This document shows positions 11,472 through 23,306 of a stretch of DNA of 64,000 bases, in pieces (the first letter of the stretch is position 1; each line of letters begins with the position of its first letter). The translations under genes and the position numbers were made by a program. This DNA is from Polynucleobacter sp. HIN7 (GTDB lineage: Bacteria > Pseudomonadota > Gammaproteobacteria > Burkholderiales > Burkholderiaceae): assembly GCF_030297595.1 (NCBI RefSeq), contig NZ_AP028138.1, forward strand, positions 1 through 64,000, written 5' to 3'. The notes under the pieces are model-generated. The model did no database searches, was not told where the DNA came from, and was given only the letters and a program-made list of their open reading frames with translations.

Positions 11472-11951
11472 ATGCAATCCCGGTCTTGGGAAGAGGACGA
11501 TCAAGAAGTAGATGTGTATCGAACCCTCAGTCGAGACGAGGCAAAAGCCCTTTTTGGCAACAATAAAAAGGCATTTGCAACGATTTCGCCGTGGCTAGTT
11601 GTGCGTATTCAGCTGCTAATGACCGGTATTTGCGTCCTTTTTTGGTCAATATTTGCAGATCCGATGGAGGGGCGAACCCTTTATACTTATTCGGCTTTTT
11701 GGGGTGGGTTTATCGGATTTTTTCCGGTACTGGTATTTGCTCTGCGCGTTCGAATGTCGCGAAGCATGAAAAACCCAAGCCCTGGAAGAATGTTGTCGGC
11801 GATTGTGTCTGGCGAACTGATGAAGATCGCCTTAACAATCGGGTTGTTTTTGGGGGTAGCACTTGTTATTCCCAACCTGCAGTGGTTACCGTTGCTGGTC
11901 ACATACGTGCTTACGCTAATGAGCTATTGGTTGGCGTGGGTGTTGCGGTGA
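11472..11951 (+). CDS. atpI: ATP synthase subunit I (AtpI-like)
   Basis: A 159-residue membrane protein at the head of the atp operon, the position of AtpI, which is thought to help assemble the c-ring. The N-terminal part is charged and soluble (about 1-45); then come four hydrophobic segments, including one rich in Trp and Gly. Sequence similarity to AtpI proteins is weak, so the call leans on position. The ATG at 11472 is preferred over an in-frame TTG at 11448. The atpB start follows 37 bases after the stop. Confidence 0.8.
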   Translation: MQSRSWEEDDQEVDVYRTLSRDEAKALFGNNKKAFATISPWLVVRIQLLMTGICVLFWSIFADPMEGRTLYTYSAFWGGFIGFFPVLVFALRVRMSRSMKNPSPGRMLSAIVSGELMKIALTIGLFLGVALVIPNLQWLPLLVTYVLTLMSYWLAWVLR

Positions 11952-11970
11952 GCAGCTTTAATTGGCGTAG

Positions 11971-13164
<1,194 letters not shown>

Positions 13165-13216
13165 TTTAGTTGTGGGTCGATGACCCATTACTGCAACAAG
13201 TTTTGAAAGGAATATC

Positions 13217-13687
13217 GTGAATTTAAACGCGACTCTATTCGCGCAAATGATCGTTTTCTTCGTTTTATGGTGGGTCGTGGCTCGTTTTGTGTGGCCCCCA
13301 TTGGTGAAGGCGCTTGATGAGCGAGCCGCTAAAGTGGCAGAAGGTCTTGCTGCCGCTGAGCGGGGAAAATTAGATCTTGAGAATGCGACGAAAAAGGCAG
13401 AAGAGGCTATGAGCTCTGCTCGTCAAGAAAGTATTCAGCGTGTTGCAGAAGCTGAAAAGCGTGCTCAGTTAGCGGCGGAAGAAATTAAGGCGAATGCCCA
13501 GGCGGAAGCAGCTAGGATTATTGCCCAGGCTAAGGCTGACGCAGAGCAACAGGTCGACAAGGCTCGTGACGAGTTACGCAATCAGGTCGCCAGCTTAGCT
13601 GTCAGAGGTGCAGAGCAAATTTTACGACGCGAGGTTGATCCTAAAGCGCATGCTGCATTGCTTGACCAACTAAAGGCAGAACTATAA
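13217..13687 (+). CDS. atpF: F1Fo ATP synthase subunit b
   Basis: Peripheral-stalk subunit of 156 residues. One N-terminal membrane helix (about 5-25) is followed by a long charged, alanine-rich coiled coil that reaches up to F1 and subunit delta. It starts with GTG at 13217, preceded by GAAAGGAA; the next in-frame Met (MIVFFV) would cut the membrane helix. The atpH ATG follows its stop codon immediately with no gap, implying translational coupling. Confidence 0.96.
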   Translation: MNLNATLFAQMIVFFVLWWVVARFVWPPLVKALDERAAKVAEGLAAAERGKLDLENATKKAEEAMSSARQESIQRVAEAEKRAQLAAEEIKANAQAEAARIIAQAKADAEQQVDKARDELRNQVASLAVRGAEQILRREVDPKAHAALLDQLKAEL

Positions 13688-14224
13688 ATGGCTGATATTG
13701 CCACCATTGCCCGCCCTTACGCTGAGGCCTTGTTTGCAAGCGCCAAGCCAAATGATTTGTCATCATGGGAAAAGCAGCTCGATGAGCTTGCTAGATATTT
13801 AGAAAACAACGAGCTTCTAACGCTTGTTAGCAACCCAAAATTAGGTGCTGACGAGCTTGCTAAGCTAGTCTTAGGTTTTCTTAAATCAAAACCCGATGAA
13901 TCAATCAGCTCTTTTATTAAGCTTTTAGCGAATAATCATCGCCTCATCGTCTTGCCCGAGATTGCGAAGCAATTTTCGGCGATGAAAAACAAAAGCGAGG
14001 GTGCCGCAGAAGCTCTCATTACCTCGGCCTTTCCTCTCGAGGGCGCCGCACTAAATGATTTGCTCTCCGCCCTAAAAAAACGTTTTGGTGGAAAAGAATT
14101 ACGCCCAACGGTGGTGATCAATCCTAATTTAATTGGCGGCGTTCGTGTCCAAGTGGGCGACGAGGTGTTGGATGGCTCCGTGAAAGCGCAGCTTAGCCAT
14201 ATGCACGATCGGTTGATTGCTTAA
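13688..14224 (+). CDS. atpH: F1Fo ATP synthase subunit delta
   Basis: Connects the F1 head to the peripheral stalk. The 178-residue length is typical. It opens with the family pattern IARPYAEALFASA, has an all-helical N-terminal domain, and carries the C-terminal signature LIGGVRVQVGDEVLDGS. It starts on the base after the atpF stop. Confidence 0.96.
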   Translation: MADIATIARPYAEALFASAKPNDLSSWEKQLDELARYLENNELLTLVSNPKLGADELAKLVLGFLKSKPDESISSFIKLLANNHRLIVLPEIAKQFSAMKNKSEGAAEALITSAFPLEGAALNDLLSALKKRFGGKELRPTVVINPNLIGGVRVQVGDEVLDGSVKAQLSHMHDRLIA

Positions 14225-14270
14225 CGCAGGGATTTATTAAGAATATTCGATTTATATCTAGGAGTAATTG

Positions 14271-15812
14271 ATGCAACTAAACCCTTCCGAGATCAGCGAA
14301 CTGATCAAAAGCCGAATTAACGAATTAGGCGTTGATTCAAAGATTCGTAACGAGGGAACCGTGATTTCGGTAACCGACGGCATTTGTCGTATTTATGGTT
14401 TATCTGGGGTCATGCAAGGTGAGATGCTTGAGTTTCCTGGTGGCACCATTGGTTTGGCATTAAACCTAGAGCGCGATTCCGTCGGTGCCGTGGTATTGGG
14501 TGAATACACTCATATTAAAGAAGGCGATGCCGTTAAATGTACTGGCCGTATTCTTGAGGTTCCCGTTGGACCAGAGCTCCTCGGTCGAGTTGTTAATGCT
14601 CTCGGCCAGCCTATCGACGGCAAGGGCCCCGTCAATACCAAGCTGACTGACTTTATTGAAAAAGTTGCTCCCGGCGTGATTGCACGTCAATCGGTTAGTC
14701 AACCAGTGCAAACTGGCCTAAAGGCGATTGATGCAATGGTACCAATTGGTCGCGGTCAACGCGAGCTCATTATTGGCGATCGTCAAACTGGTAAAACCGC
14801 CGTTGCTGTGGATTCCATCATCAATCAAAAGGGTAAGGGCGTTTACTGTATTTATGTTGCGATTGGTCAGAAGGCGTCGACAATTGCAAACGTGGTTCGC
14901 AAGTTGACTGAGCTTGGTGCGATGGAATACACCATTGTGGTTGCGGCAAGCGCCTCAGAGTCCCCAGCAATGCAGTATTTATCGGCTTATGCCGGCTGCA
15001 CGATGGGCGAGTATTTCCGTGATCGCGGTGAGGATGCGCTGATTATTTATGACGATTTAACGAAGCAGGCGGTTGCTTATCGTCAAATTTCTCTTTTGTT
15101 ACGTCGTCCCCCAGGTCGCGAAGCATATCCTGGCGATGTTTTCTATTTACACTCCCGCTTGTTAGAGCGCGCTGCCCGCGTGAACGCAGATTATGTGGAG
15201 AAATTCACCAACGGCGCCGTTAAAGGAAAAACGGGATCTTTAACCGCTTTGCCGGTGATTGAGACCCAAGCTGGCGACGTATCGGCTTTCGTGCCAACCA
15301 ATGTGATTTCGATTACGGACGGTCAGATCTTCCTAGAAACTGATTTGTTTAATGCAGGTATTCGTCCAGCAATTAATGCCGGTATTTCAGTATCGCGCGT
15401 AGGTGGTGCGGCACAAACCAAAGTGATTAAAAAATTATCGGGCGGTATTCGTACAGACCTTGCCCAATATCGTGAATTAGCAGCTTTTGCCCAATTTGCA
15501 TCCGATCTTGACGAAGCAACCCGTAAGCAATTAGAGCGCGGTCGTCGAGTTACTGAATTGCTAAAGCAGCCCCAGTACTTGCCCATGCAAGTATGGCAAA
15601 TGGCCGCCTCCTTATATGCAGTGAACAATGGCTTTTTTGACGACTTAGAGATTAAACAGGTTCTGCCATTCGAAAAGGGTCTGCACGAGCATTTAAAGTC
15701 AAAATACGCTGATTTGGTTGGCCGCATTGAGGACACCAAAGATTTGAGTAAAGACGATGAGGCTGCTCTTCGCTCTGCCATTGAAGACTTTAAACGCGCT
15801 GGCACTTTTTAA
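14271..15812 (+). CDS. atpA: F1Fo ATP synthase subunit alpha
   Basis: Non-catalytic nucleotide-binding subunit of F1, 513 residues, the same length as in E. coli. The P-loop GDRQTGKT is at 169-176, exactly as in E. coli numbering. The ATP synthase alpha/beta signature ([14 protein letters not shown]) is present. The ATG at 14271 is preferred over an in-frame TTG three bases upstream, because TAGGAG lies at a proper distance. atpG starts 11 bases after the stop. Confidence 0.98.
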   Translation: MQLNPSEISELIKSRINELGVDSKIRNEGTVISVTDGICRIYGLSGVMQGEMLEFPGGTIGLALNLERDSVGAVVLGEYTHIKEGDAVKCTGRILEVPVGPELLGRVVNALGQPIDGKGPVNTKLTDFIEKVAPGVIARQSVSQPVQTGLKAIDAMVPIGRGQRELIIGDRQTGKTAVAVDSIINQKGKGVYCIYVAIGQKASTIANVVRKLTELGAMEYTIVVAASASESPAMQYLSAYAGCTMGEYFRDRGEDALIIYDDLTKQAVAYRQISLLLRRPPGREAYPGDVFYLHSRLLERAARVNADYVEKFTNGAVKGKTGSLTALPVIETQAGDVSAFVPTNVISITDGQIFLETDLFNAGIRPAINAGISVSRVGGAAQTKVIKKLSGGIRTDLAQYRELAAFAQFASDLDEATRKQLERGRRVTELLKQPQYLPMQVWQMAASLYAVNNGFFDDLEIKQVLPFEKGLHEHLKSKYADLVGRIEDTKDLSKDDEAALRSAIEDFKRAGTF

Positions 15813-15823
15813 GATAGGCAATC

Positions 15824-16693
15824 ATGGCCGGCACAAAAGAAATACGCACCAAGATCAAGAGCGTTCAGAATACGCGCAAGATCACTAAAGCGATGGAAAT
15901 GGTCGCCGCTTCCAAGATGCGGCGTGCTCAAGAGCGCATGCGCTCAGCAAGACCTTACTCTGAAAAAATTCGGGCAATCACCGCCAATCTATCAAAAGCA
16001 AATCCAGAATACCGTCCGGTGTATATGGCTGTGCGTGAGATTAAGAAGGCAGGCCTGATTTTAGTAAGCACTGACAAGGGATTGTGCGGCGGTTTAAATA
16101 CCAACGTCCTTCGTTTGGTCACGAATCAGATGCGGGACTTTGGCGAGAAGAATATTTCTGTTGAGTTCACTGCAATTGGTTCAAAGGGCTTGCAATTTTT
16201 AAACCGAACCAAGGCTAAGCTTTTATCTCAATCTATTTTGTTGGGCGACACCCCGCATATGGATAGCTTAATCGGTGCAATCACTGCACAGCTTGATGCA
16301 TTTGAGCGCGGCGAGGTGGATGCGGTGTATTTGGCCTATACCCGATTTATCAACACCATGAAACAAGAGCCAGTCTTAGAAAAGCTCTTGCCGCTTGAGT
16401 CTGACGACTTAAGCCAAGAAGCAAATACAGGCCATGGTTGGGATTACATCTATGAGCCTGATGCGGAATCAGTATTGAATGGCCTTTTGAAGCGCTACAT
16501 TGAGGCGTTGATTTATCAGGCGGTCGCAGAGAATATGGCGTCAGAGCAGTCAGCGAGGATGGTGGCCATGAAAGCCGCGTCTGATAACGCAAAGAATGTG
16601 ATCGGTGAATTGCAGCTGATTTATAACAAAACCCGTCAAGCAGCGATTACCAAGGAGCTTTCCGAGATCGTCGGCGGAGCGGCGGCGGTTTAA
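15824..16693 (+). CDS. atpG: F1Fo ATP synthase subunit gamma
   Basis: Central rotor shaft of F1, 289 residues (E. coli 287). The N-terminal helix motif [17 protein letters not shown] and the C-terminal helix [21 protein letters not shown] are both characteristic; they form the coiled coil inside the alpha3beta3 ring. The middle contains the GLCGGLN loop. It starts 11 bases after atpA. Confidence 0.97.
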   Translation: MAGTKEIRTKIKSVQNTRKITKAMEMVAASKMRRAQERMRSARPYSEKIRAITANLSKANPEYRPVYMAVREIKKAGLILVSTDKGLCGGLNTNVLRLVTNQMRDFGEKNISVEFTAIGSKGLQFLNRTKAKLLSQSILLGDTPHMDSLIGAITAQLDAFERGEVDAVYLAYTRFINTMKQEPVLEKLLPLESDDLSQEANTGHGWDYIYEPDAESVLNGLLKRYIEALIYQAVAENMASEQSARMVAMKAASDNAKNVIGELQLIYNKTRQAAITKELSEIVGGAAAV

Positions 16694-16718
16694 GTAAAGA
16701 TTTTTAAAGATTAAATAG

Positions 16719-18130
<1,412 letters not shown>

Positions 18131-18131
<1 letters not shown>

Positions 18132-18547
18132 TGGCAACCATTCATGTTGATGTCGTGAGTGCAGAGCGGTCAATTTTTAGTGGCGAGGCTAAATTTGTAG
18201 CCCTGCCAGGCGAATCAGGTGAGCTTGGAATTCTGCATGGCCACACCCCTTTAATTACTCGCATTCGGCCTGGTTCGGTGCGAATTGAAAAGGCGGATGG
18301 CGATGAAGAGTTTGTCTTTGTTGCCGGCGGTTATTTAGAGGTTCAGCCAGATTGCGTTACGGTTTTGGCTGATACCGCAATCCGTGGCCATGATCTGGAT
18401 GAGGCTAAGGCGCTTGAGGCAAAAAGGCGTGCTGAAGAAGCCATGCAAAATCGTGCCGGTGATTTTGATATTGCCTACGCCCAGTCTGAATTTGCAATGG
18501 CCGCAGCTCAATTGGCTGCAATTGCGCGCTTGCGTCGTAAGAAGTAA
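18131..18547 (+). CDS. atpC: F1Fo ATP synthase subunit epsilon
   Basis: Regulatory subunit of the central stalk, 138 residues. The N-terminal beta-sandwich includes [19 protein letters not shown], and the C-terminal helical hairpin is alanine- and arginine-rich. The start overlaps the atpD stop by one base. hemE starts 6 bases after its stop and in the same reading frame. Confidence 0.96.
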
Positions 18548-18553
18548 GCTCAA

Positions 18554-19663
18554 TTGTTAGCAAACGATCGCTTCCTTCGGGCCTGTTTGGGTCAAAAAAC
18601 AGACCGCACTCCTTTGTGGCTCATGCGTCAGGCAGGTCGGTATCTACCTGAATACAATGCAACGCGTGCAAAGGCCGGTAGTTTTTTGGGCCTTGCTAAA
18701 AATCCTGCGTATGCAACAGAGGTTACTTTACAGCCATTAGACCGCTATCCCTTAGATGCGGCCATTTTGTTTTCTGATATTTTGACCATCCCTGATGCGA
18801 TGGGTTTGGGCCTCCAGTTTGCTGCGGGCGAAGGCCCAAGCTTTACTCACCCCTTGCGCACGGAGGAGGCTGTTAAAAATTTAAGGCCTGCAGACCTTCA
18901 TCAACTGCAATATGTGTTTGATGCGGTAGCCCAAATTAGGAAATCGTTGATCCAACACGGCAAGCAGCGCGTTCCGCTAATTGGATTCTCGGGCAGTCCA
19001 TGGACCTTAGCTTGTTACATGATAGATGGCTCAGGTTCGGATGATTTTCGACATGCAAAGACCATGATGTTTAATCGTCCGGATTTGCTCAAGCACATTC
19101 TCGACATTAACGTTCAATCGGTAGCTGCATATTTGACGGAACAATTACGCTCAGGCGCTCAGGCGCTCATGATTTTTGATACTTGGGGTGGGTTATTGCC
19201 TGATGGTTGGTACCAAGAAATCTCATTGGCAAGTATGCGTAAGGTGATTGACCAGCTTCCTCAGGAATTAAATGGGCAAAAGGTGCCAATCATTATTTTT
19301 ACTAAGGGCGGCGGTCTGTGGCTCGATGACATGGCAGAATCTGGAGCTGATGTGATTGGGCTCGATTGGACAATGTCGGTCGCCAAGGCAAGAGCTCGCT
19401 TAGTCGAAAAAAATAAGTCCATTGCGCTTCAAGGCAATCTTGACCCGCTCGCTTTATTTGCTAACCCAGAACAAATTGAGGCTCAGGCCAAGAAAATCTT
19501 GGATGGCCTCAACAAGGCTCCCGCTTTGAAGGCGGACCTCCACCCCCTTGATGCGCACATTTTCAATTTGGGGCACGGAATCTCCCAGTTCACAAATCCA
19601 GATAGCGTGACTGTCCTAGCCAAGACCGTTATCGAGTATTCAGAATATCTACGTAAGGCTTAA
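18554..19663 (+). CDS. hemE: Uroporphyrinogen decarboxylase
   Basis: Removes four acetate carboxyls from uroporphyrinogen III to give coproporphyrinogen III in haem synthesis. The signature [19 protein letters not shown] and the second motif [13 protein letters not shown] are clear. At 369 residues it is close to the family (E. coli 354). The start must be TTG at 18554: the atpC stop codon lies in the same frame just 6 bases upstream, and the next Met falls within the conserved signature. Location directly after atpC suggests read-through from the atp operon. Confidence 0.96.
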   Translation: MLANDRFLRACLGQKTDRTPLWLMRQAGRYLPEYNATRAKAGSFLGLAKNPAYATEVTLQPLDRYPLDAAILFSDILTIPDAMGLGLQFAAGEGPSFTHPLRTEEAVKNLRPADLHQLQYVFDAVAQIRKSLIQHGKQRVPLIGFSGSPWTLACYMIDGSGSDDFRHAKTMMFNRPDLLKHILDINVQSVAAYLTEQLRSGAQALMIFDTWGGLLPDGWYQEISLASMRKVIDQLPQELNGQKVPIIIFTKGGGLWLDDMAESGADVIGLDWTMSVAKARARLVEKNKSIALQGNLDPLALFANPEQIEAQAKKILDGLNKAPALKADLHPLDAHIFNLGHGISQFTNPDSVTVLAKTVIEYSEYLRKA

Positions 19664-19883
19664 TTTACCCGTTTTATCCCTTTGCTTCAGTAGGTTTAGG
19701 GGTAGACTTATGCACAAATAGTGTCGGTCTATTGGATTTCATGGAGATTATCAATATACCGCAGATCATAGTTTAACTTTATCCTATAAGTTATTGATTT
19801 GTTTAAATATTTTTTAATTTTCAATGGATATAAGAAAGTTAGGGCCCGCTATCACTCTTGTTATTTATTAGCCTAAGTAGCGG

Positions 19884-19904
19884 TTGTCCACAAAGTTATC
19901 CACA
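19884..19904 (+). promoter_or_regulatory. Two DnaA boxes upstream of priA
   Basis: A one-mismatch box TTGTCCACA (19884-19892) and an exact consensus box TTATCCACA (19896-19904) lie in the same orientation, 12 bp from start to start, 23 bases before the preferred priA start. Within the rest of the hemE-priA gap I see AT-rich sequence but no other clear element. DnaA-dependent control of priA is inferred from position only. Confidence 0.65.
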
Positions 19905-19926
19905 GACTAATCAATACACTACTTTA

Positions 19927-22008
19927 TTGAATCAATCAGCGCCAATCATCGTTAAAGTTGTTGTCGATCGGCCTCTTCCGGAGGCCTTTGATTACCTATG
20001 GGATAAAGAAACGCTTCGCGCCATACCCCAGGTCGGGATGTTGGTTGAGGTTCCCTTTGGACGAACAAATCTACCAGGTATAGTTATTGAAGTAACTACT
20101 TACTCTCATTTAAATGATTCAAAATTAAAGAAAGTGCTTCAGATTGCGCCCCTAAACCCGATCGATAATCGCTTGATGGAATTAGCGCATTTTGCTTCCC
20201 AATATTATCTTCATGGGCTTGGCGAAACAATCGTGTCAGCGATACCGAAATGGTGGCGCACTGCCAGCAACTGGAATAAGCCACTTGATTATTTAAATCT
20301 CAAAACAAAGGACGCAACCGAATCAAAAGCCAAGGAGAAAAAACTCTCTCTTGAGGAGCTCAATGATGATCAAAGACAAGCAATTCAGATCCTAAACGGC
20401 CATCAGCAGGGGACATTTAATACATTCCTTCTCAACGGGGTGACCGGTAGTGGCAAAACAGCCGTTTACCTTACGTTTATCGAAACTTTGCTCAAGCAAG
20501 ATCCCGCGGCTCAAGTTTTAATCATGTTGCCGGAAATTAATCTAACTCCGCAATTACAAAGGCGGATTCAAGAATATTTCCCCCAAGAGATTCTGGCCGT
20601 TCTTCACAGTGGATTAACGGAGAAGCAGCGTGGCATTGCTTGGTACCTTGCAATGACGGGGCTTGCCCGCATCGTATTGGGTACGCGACTATCGATTATG
20701 ACCCCCCTACCAAAATTGGTAGGGATTGTGGTCGATGAGGAAAATGACAGCTCCTTTAAGCAGCAAGAAGGTATGGCCTATTCAGCGCGCGACTTAGCCG
20801 TGTGGCGTGCTAAAAACGAACGCCTGCCAATTGTTTTAGTTTCAGCAACCCCCTCCTCGCAAACCTGGCAGGCAGTAAAAGAAGGTCGGTATCAGGAAAT
20901 TCAATTAACCAATCGAGCCGGGGGTTTTCAAATGCCCAATGTCGAGCTGGTAGCCCCTAGTAAGTCCTCGCGTTCAATCACCATCAGTCCTTTAATGATC
21001 AGGGCGCTTGAACAGAATCTTCACAAAGGCCGACAGAGTCTAATATTGATCAACCGGCGGGGATTGGCGCCCGTTCTTAGTTGTTCATCGTGTGATTGGT
21101 TAAGTGAGTGTGACCATTGTTCCAGTTATATGGTGATGCATCGACAGTTAGGGCACTTTAAAAAGCCTATGTTGTGCTGCCATCATTGCGGCCTGATGAA
21201 AGTTGTTCCACAAGGATGCCCAGGGTGTGGTGATGTTGATTTGCAGCCGCTCGGCAGGGGAACCCAAAAAGTCGAGGATCAATTACAAACACTGTTCCCA
21301 CAAGCAACGGTACTTCGCGTTGACGCCGATACTGCACGCACGAGCAAAAAGACCGAGGCGCTGTTTCAAGCGATACATGCTGGTACAGCACAAATTATTG
21401 TTGGTACACAAATGCTTGCGAAGGGGCACGATTATCAAAATATCGGCCTAGTTTGTGTTCTAGATGCCGATGCAAGGCTGTATTCCAATGACTATATGGC
21501 GCCAGAACATTTATTTGCTCAACTCGTTCAGGTGGCTGGGCGGGCTGGCCGTTTTAGTGGTGAGTCCACCCAGATATTGATTGAAACTCGATATCCCGAT
21601 GATCCCGTCTATCAATATATAAAAACATTCGATCTAGCTGGATTCATGGAGCATTTAATGGCTGCTCGTCAAGAGGCAGGTCTGCCGCCATTTAGTTATC
21701 AAGCGTTAGTGCATGCGGAAGCAAAGCAGAAGAAAGAGGTATTGACATGGCTAAATCATGCAAAACAATTTTTGCAGAAAACCGCTCATTTACAAACCGG
21801 AATCACCGTCTTTGATCCAGTTCCGAAATCCATCGCTCGTCTAGGAGGATGGGAGCGTTCGCAATTATTAATTGAGTCGCGTCAACGGGCACCGCTCCAA
21901 GCCCTGCTTAATGAGCTTGAGCATTATTTGCGGCAACAGTCAGTCGGACGAATTTCAAAAGTGGGCAAAGTGCGCTGGTCAATTGAGCGCGATCCGCTAT
22001 TTATTTAG
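19927..22008 (+). CDS. priA: Primosomal protein N', replication restart helicase PriA
   Basis: 3'-5' DEAH-type helicase that recognises stalled forks and reloads the replisome. The N-terminal DNA-binding domain starts VKVVVDRPLPEAFDYLW. Helicase motif I is GVTGSGKTAVY and the Walker B variant is VDEEND. Paired cysteines of the zinc-binding region are visible (CSSCDWLSECDHC, then CCHHC and CPGC). I prefer the TTG at 19927 (693 residues; E. coli 732). The longer in-frame TTG at 19858 would translate through two DnaA boxes and add residues unlike the family. The stop overlaps the converging gcvH stop by 4 bases. Confidence 0.93.
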   Translation: MNQSAPIIVKVVVDRPLPEAFDYLWDKETLRAIPQVGMLVEVPFGRTNLPGIVIEVTTYSHLNDSKLKKVLQIAPLNPIDNRLMELAHFASQYYLHGLGETIVSAIPKWWRTASNWNKPLDYLNLKTKDATESKAKEKKLSLEELNDDQRQAIQILNGHQQGTFNTFLLNGVTGSGKTAVYLTFIETLLKQDPAAQVLIMLPEINLTPQLQRRIQEYFPQEILAVLHSGLTEKQRGIAWYLAMTGLARIVLGTRLSIMTPLPKLVGIVVDEENDSSFKQQEGMAYSARDLAVWRAKNERLPIVLVSATPSSQTWQAVKEGRYQEIQLTNRAGGFQMPNVELVAPSKSSRSITISPLMIRALEQNLHKGRQSLILINRRGLAPVLSCSSCDWLSECDHCSSYMVMHRQLGHFKKPMLCCHHCGLMKVVPQGCPGCGDVDLQPLGRGTQKVEDQLQTLFPQATVLRVDADTARTSKKTEALFQAIHAGTAQIIVGTQMLAKGHDYQNIGLVCVLDADARLYSNDYMAPEHLFAQLVQVAGRAGRFSGESTQILIETRYPDDPVYQYIKTFDLAGFMEHLMAARQEAGLPPFSYQALVHAEAKQKKEVLTWLNHAKQFLQKTAHLQTGITVFDPVPKSIARLGGWERSQLLIESRQRAPLQALLNELEHYLRQQSVGRISKVGKVRWSIERDPLFI

Positions 22009-22397
22009 CCACTAACGCCAGTCTCGTATTGATCGGGGCTTTGTAATAACGCAAGCTCGTTAACAGACAGCGCCTCATCTTTTGTCTGAATTTTGAAAAG
22101 CCAAACATCATAGGGTTGGGTGTTGATGCTTTCTGGTTTTTCTACTGCCGCTACATTAATTTCGCTAATGATCCCACTAATTGGCGCATGAATATCGCTT
22201 GCTGCTTTGAGCGATTCAATCGTAGCGCAAGTCTGACCCTGTTTCAATGAAGCCCCAAGTTCAGGAAGCTTTAGAAAAAGAATATCCCCCAAGGCCTCTT
22301 GAGCATGATTACTAATGCCAACCCAATATTGACCGTCATCACCATGCCTTACCCATTCATGGGTTTGTGCAAATAAAAGATCGTTTGGAATATTCAT
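22005..22397 (-). CDS. gcvH: Glycine cleavage system H protein
   Basis: Lipoyl carrier of the glycine cleavage complex, 130 residues. The lipoyl-lysine is K64 in ESLKAASD (the family usually has ESVKAA(S/A)D). The opening motif FAQTHEWV and the downstream SGIISEIN region are typical. The T and P proteins are not adjacent here, unlike the common gcvTHP operon, so they must be elsewhere or absent; a lone H protein can also serve in lipoate transfer. The start codon overlaps a 7-bp inverted repeat in the gap shared with divergent gloC. Confidence 0.92.
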   Translation of the reverse strand: MNIPNDLLFAQTHEWVRHGDDGQYWVGISNHAQEALGDILFLKLPELGASLKQGQTCATIESLKAASDIHAPISGIISEINVAAVEKPESINTQPYDVWLFKIQTKDEALSVNELALLQSPDQYETGVSG

Positions 22398-22406
22398 TAG
22401 AATATT
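22389..22406. repeat. Inverted repeat over the gcvH start (gcvH-gloC divergent gap)
   Basis: A perfect 7-bp inverted repeat, AATATTC (22389-22395) and GAATATT (22400-22406), is separated by ATTA and overlaps the gcvH start codon. It could be an operator for the divergent pair or a chance AT-rich palindrome. No known regulator motif is recognised. Confidence 0.4.
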
Positions 22407-22441
22407 TTAACGACACTAACCAAGAATTTGATCATATCGGC

Positions 22442-23086
22442 ATGACCTTAAAGCTCTCAATTGTTCCTGTGACCCCATTTGAGCAAAATTGCTCAATCGT
22501 GTTTTGTGAGAAAACTAAAGAGGCGGCAGTTGTTGATCCAGGTGGAGATTTAGAAAAAATCGAAGACGCCTTATCGAAGCTGAATGTCAAACTTCGTAAA
22601 GTCCTATTAACTCATGGCCATTTGGATCATTGCGCTGGGGCGAAAGAGCTTGCTAAAAAATGGCAGGTTCCCATTGAGGGCCCCCACCCTCTTGAAAAAT
22701 TTTGGCTTGATCAACTTCCAGAGCAAACCGTCCGTTTTGGTTTTGGGGAGGCCGAACCTTTTGAGCCGGATCGTTGGTTACTCGACGGGGATACGGTTTC
22801 TCTTGGAGAGCATGAATTGAAGGTATTTCATTGCCCAGGACACACGCCTGGGCACATCGTGTTCTATGACGAGCCTACTCGCCTTGCTTTTGTTGGCGAT
22901 GTCTTATTTGCTGGATCGATTGGCCGCACAGATTTTCCAAAAGGTAATCACGCAGACCTAATACACGCCATCAAAACAAAGTTATGGCCTCTAGGCAATG
23001 ATGTACATTTTGTGCCAGGCCATGGCCCCATGTCGACTTTTGGCCGCGAGAGACAAAACAACCCCTATGTTGGGGATAGGGCTTAG
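22442..23086 (+). CDS. gloC: Metallo-beta-lactamase-fold hydrolase, GloC/YcbL-like (hydroxyacylglutathione hydrolase family)
   Basis: A 214-residue single-domain MBL-fold protein. Zinc ligands are H58, H60, D62 and H63 (THGHLDH), H134, D153 and H194. Length and motifs (VTPFEQNCS, VDPGGD, HCPGHTPGH, GRTDFP, PGHGP) match E. coli YcbL/GloC, a type II glyoxalase that hydrolyses S-lactoylglutathione. I use the ATG at 22442; an upstream ATG at 22367 would overlap gcvH and add 25 residues unlike the family. The stop overlaps by 4 bases with that of the converging small zinc-type protein. Confidence 0.88.
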   Translation: MTLKLSIVPVTPFEQNCSIVFCEKTKEAAVVDPGGDLEKIEDALSKLNVKLRKVLLTHGHLDHCAGAKELAKKWQVPIEGPHPLEKFWLDQLPEQTVRFGFGEAEPFEPDRWLLDGDTVSLGEHELKVFHCPGHTPGHIVFYDEPTRLAFVGDVLFAGSIGRTDFPKGNHADLIHAIKTKLWPLGNDVHFVPGHGPMSTFGRERQNNPYVGDRA

Positions 23087-23271
23087 GTTTTAGCTGAACC
23101 AGTGCGGTGTGTGCGATTGTAAAGGCAGCTTGCGCAAATCCAACGCTGTTTACGATTGCTCGTAGGGATCCAGGTGCCCCCTTCTAGCCTTTTTTCCCGG
23201 CTGCATGAAGAGCAAAACTTAAGGCTAGGAGAAGTATCTTGGGTAGGGGTTGGAGTGGTTGACGTGGTCAT
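23083..23271 (-). CDS. Small hypothetical protein with two CxxC pairs (zinc-ribbon-like)
   Basis: A 62-residue protein with a Thr/Pro-rich N-terminus and cysteine pairs C20-x2-C23 and C46-x2-C49, spaced like a small zinc ribbon. The C-terminal part is Arg/His-rich, which could contact nucleic acid. It lies 35 bases downstream of the desaturase on the same strand and converges on gloC with overlapping stops. I recognise no family. The regular cysteine spacing and compact packing argue that it is real. Confidence 0.6.
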   Translation of the reverse strand: MTTSTTPTPTQDTSPSLKFCSSCSREKRLEGGTWIPTSNRKQRWICASCLYNRTHRTGSAKT

Positions 23272-23306
23272 AACGGAATCTGATAAATCTTCTCGAAACC
23301 ATTATT

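Noticed and set aside
19858..19926. Longer start of priA
   Set aside because: It would add 23 residues encoded by two DnaA boxes and flanking sequence, and these do not resemble the PriA N-terminus.
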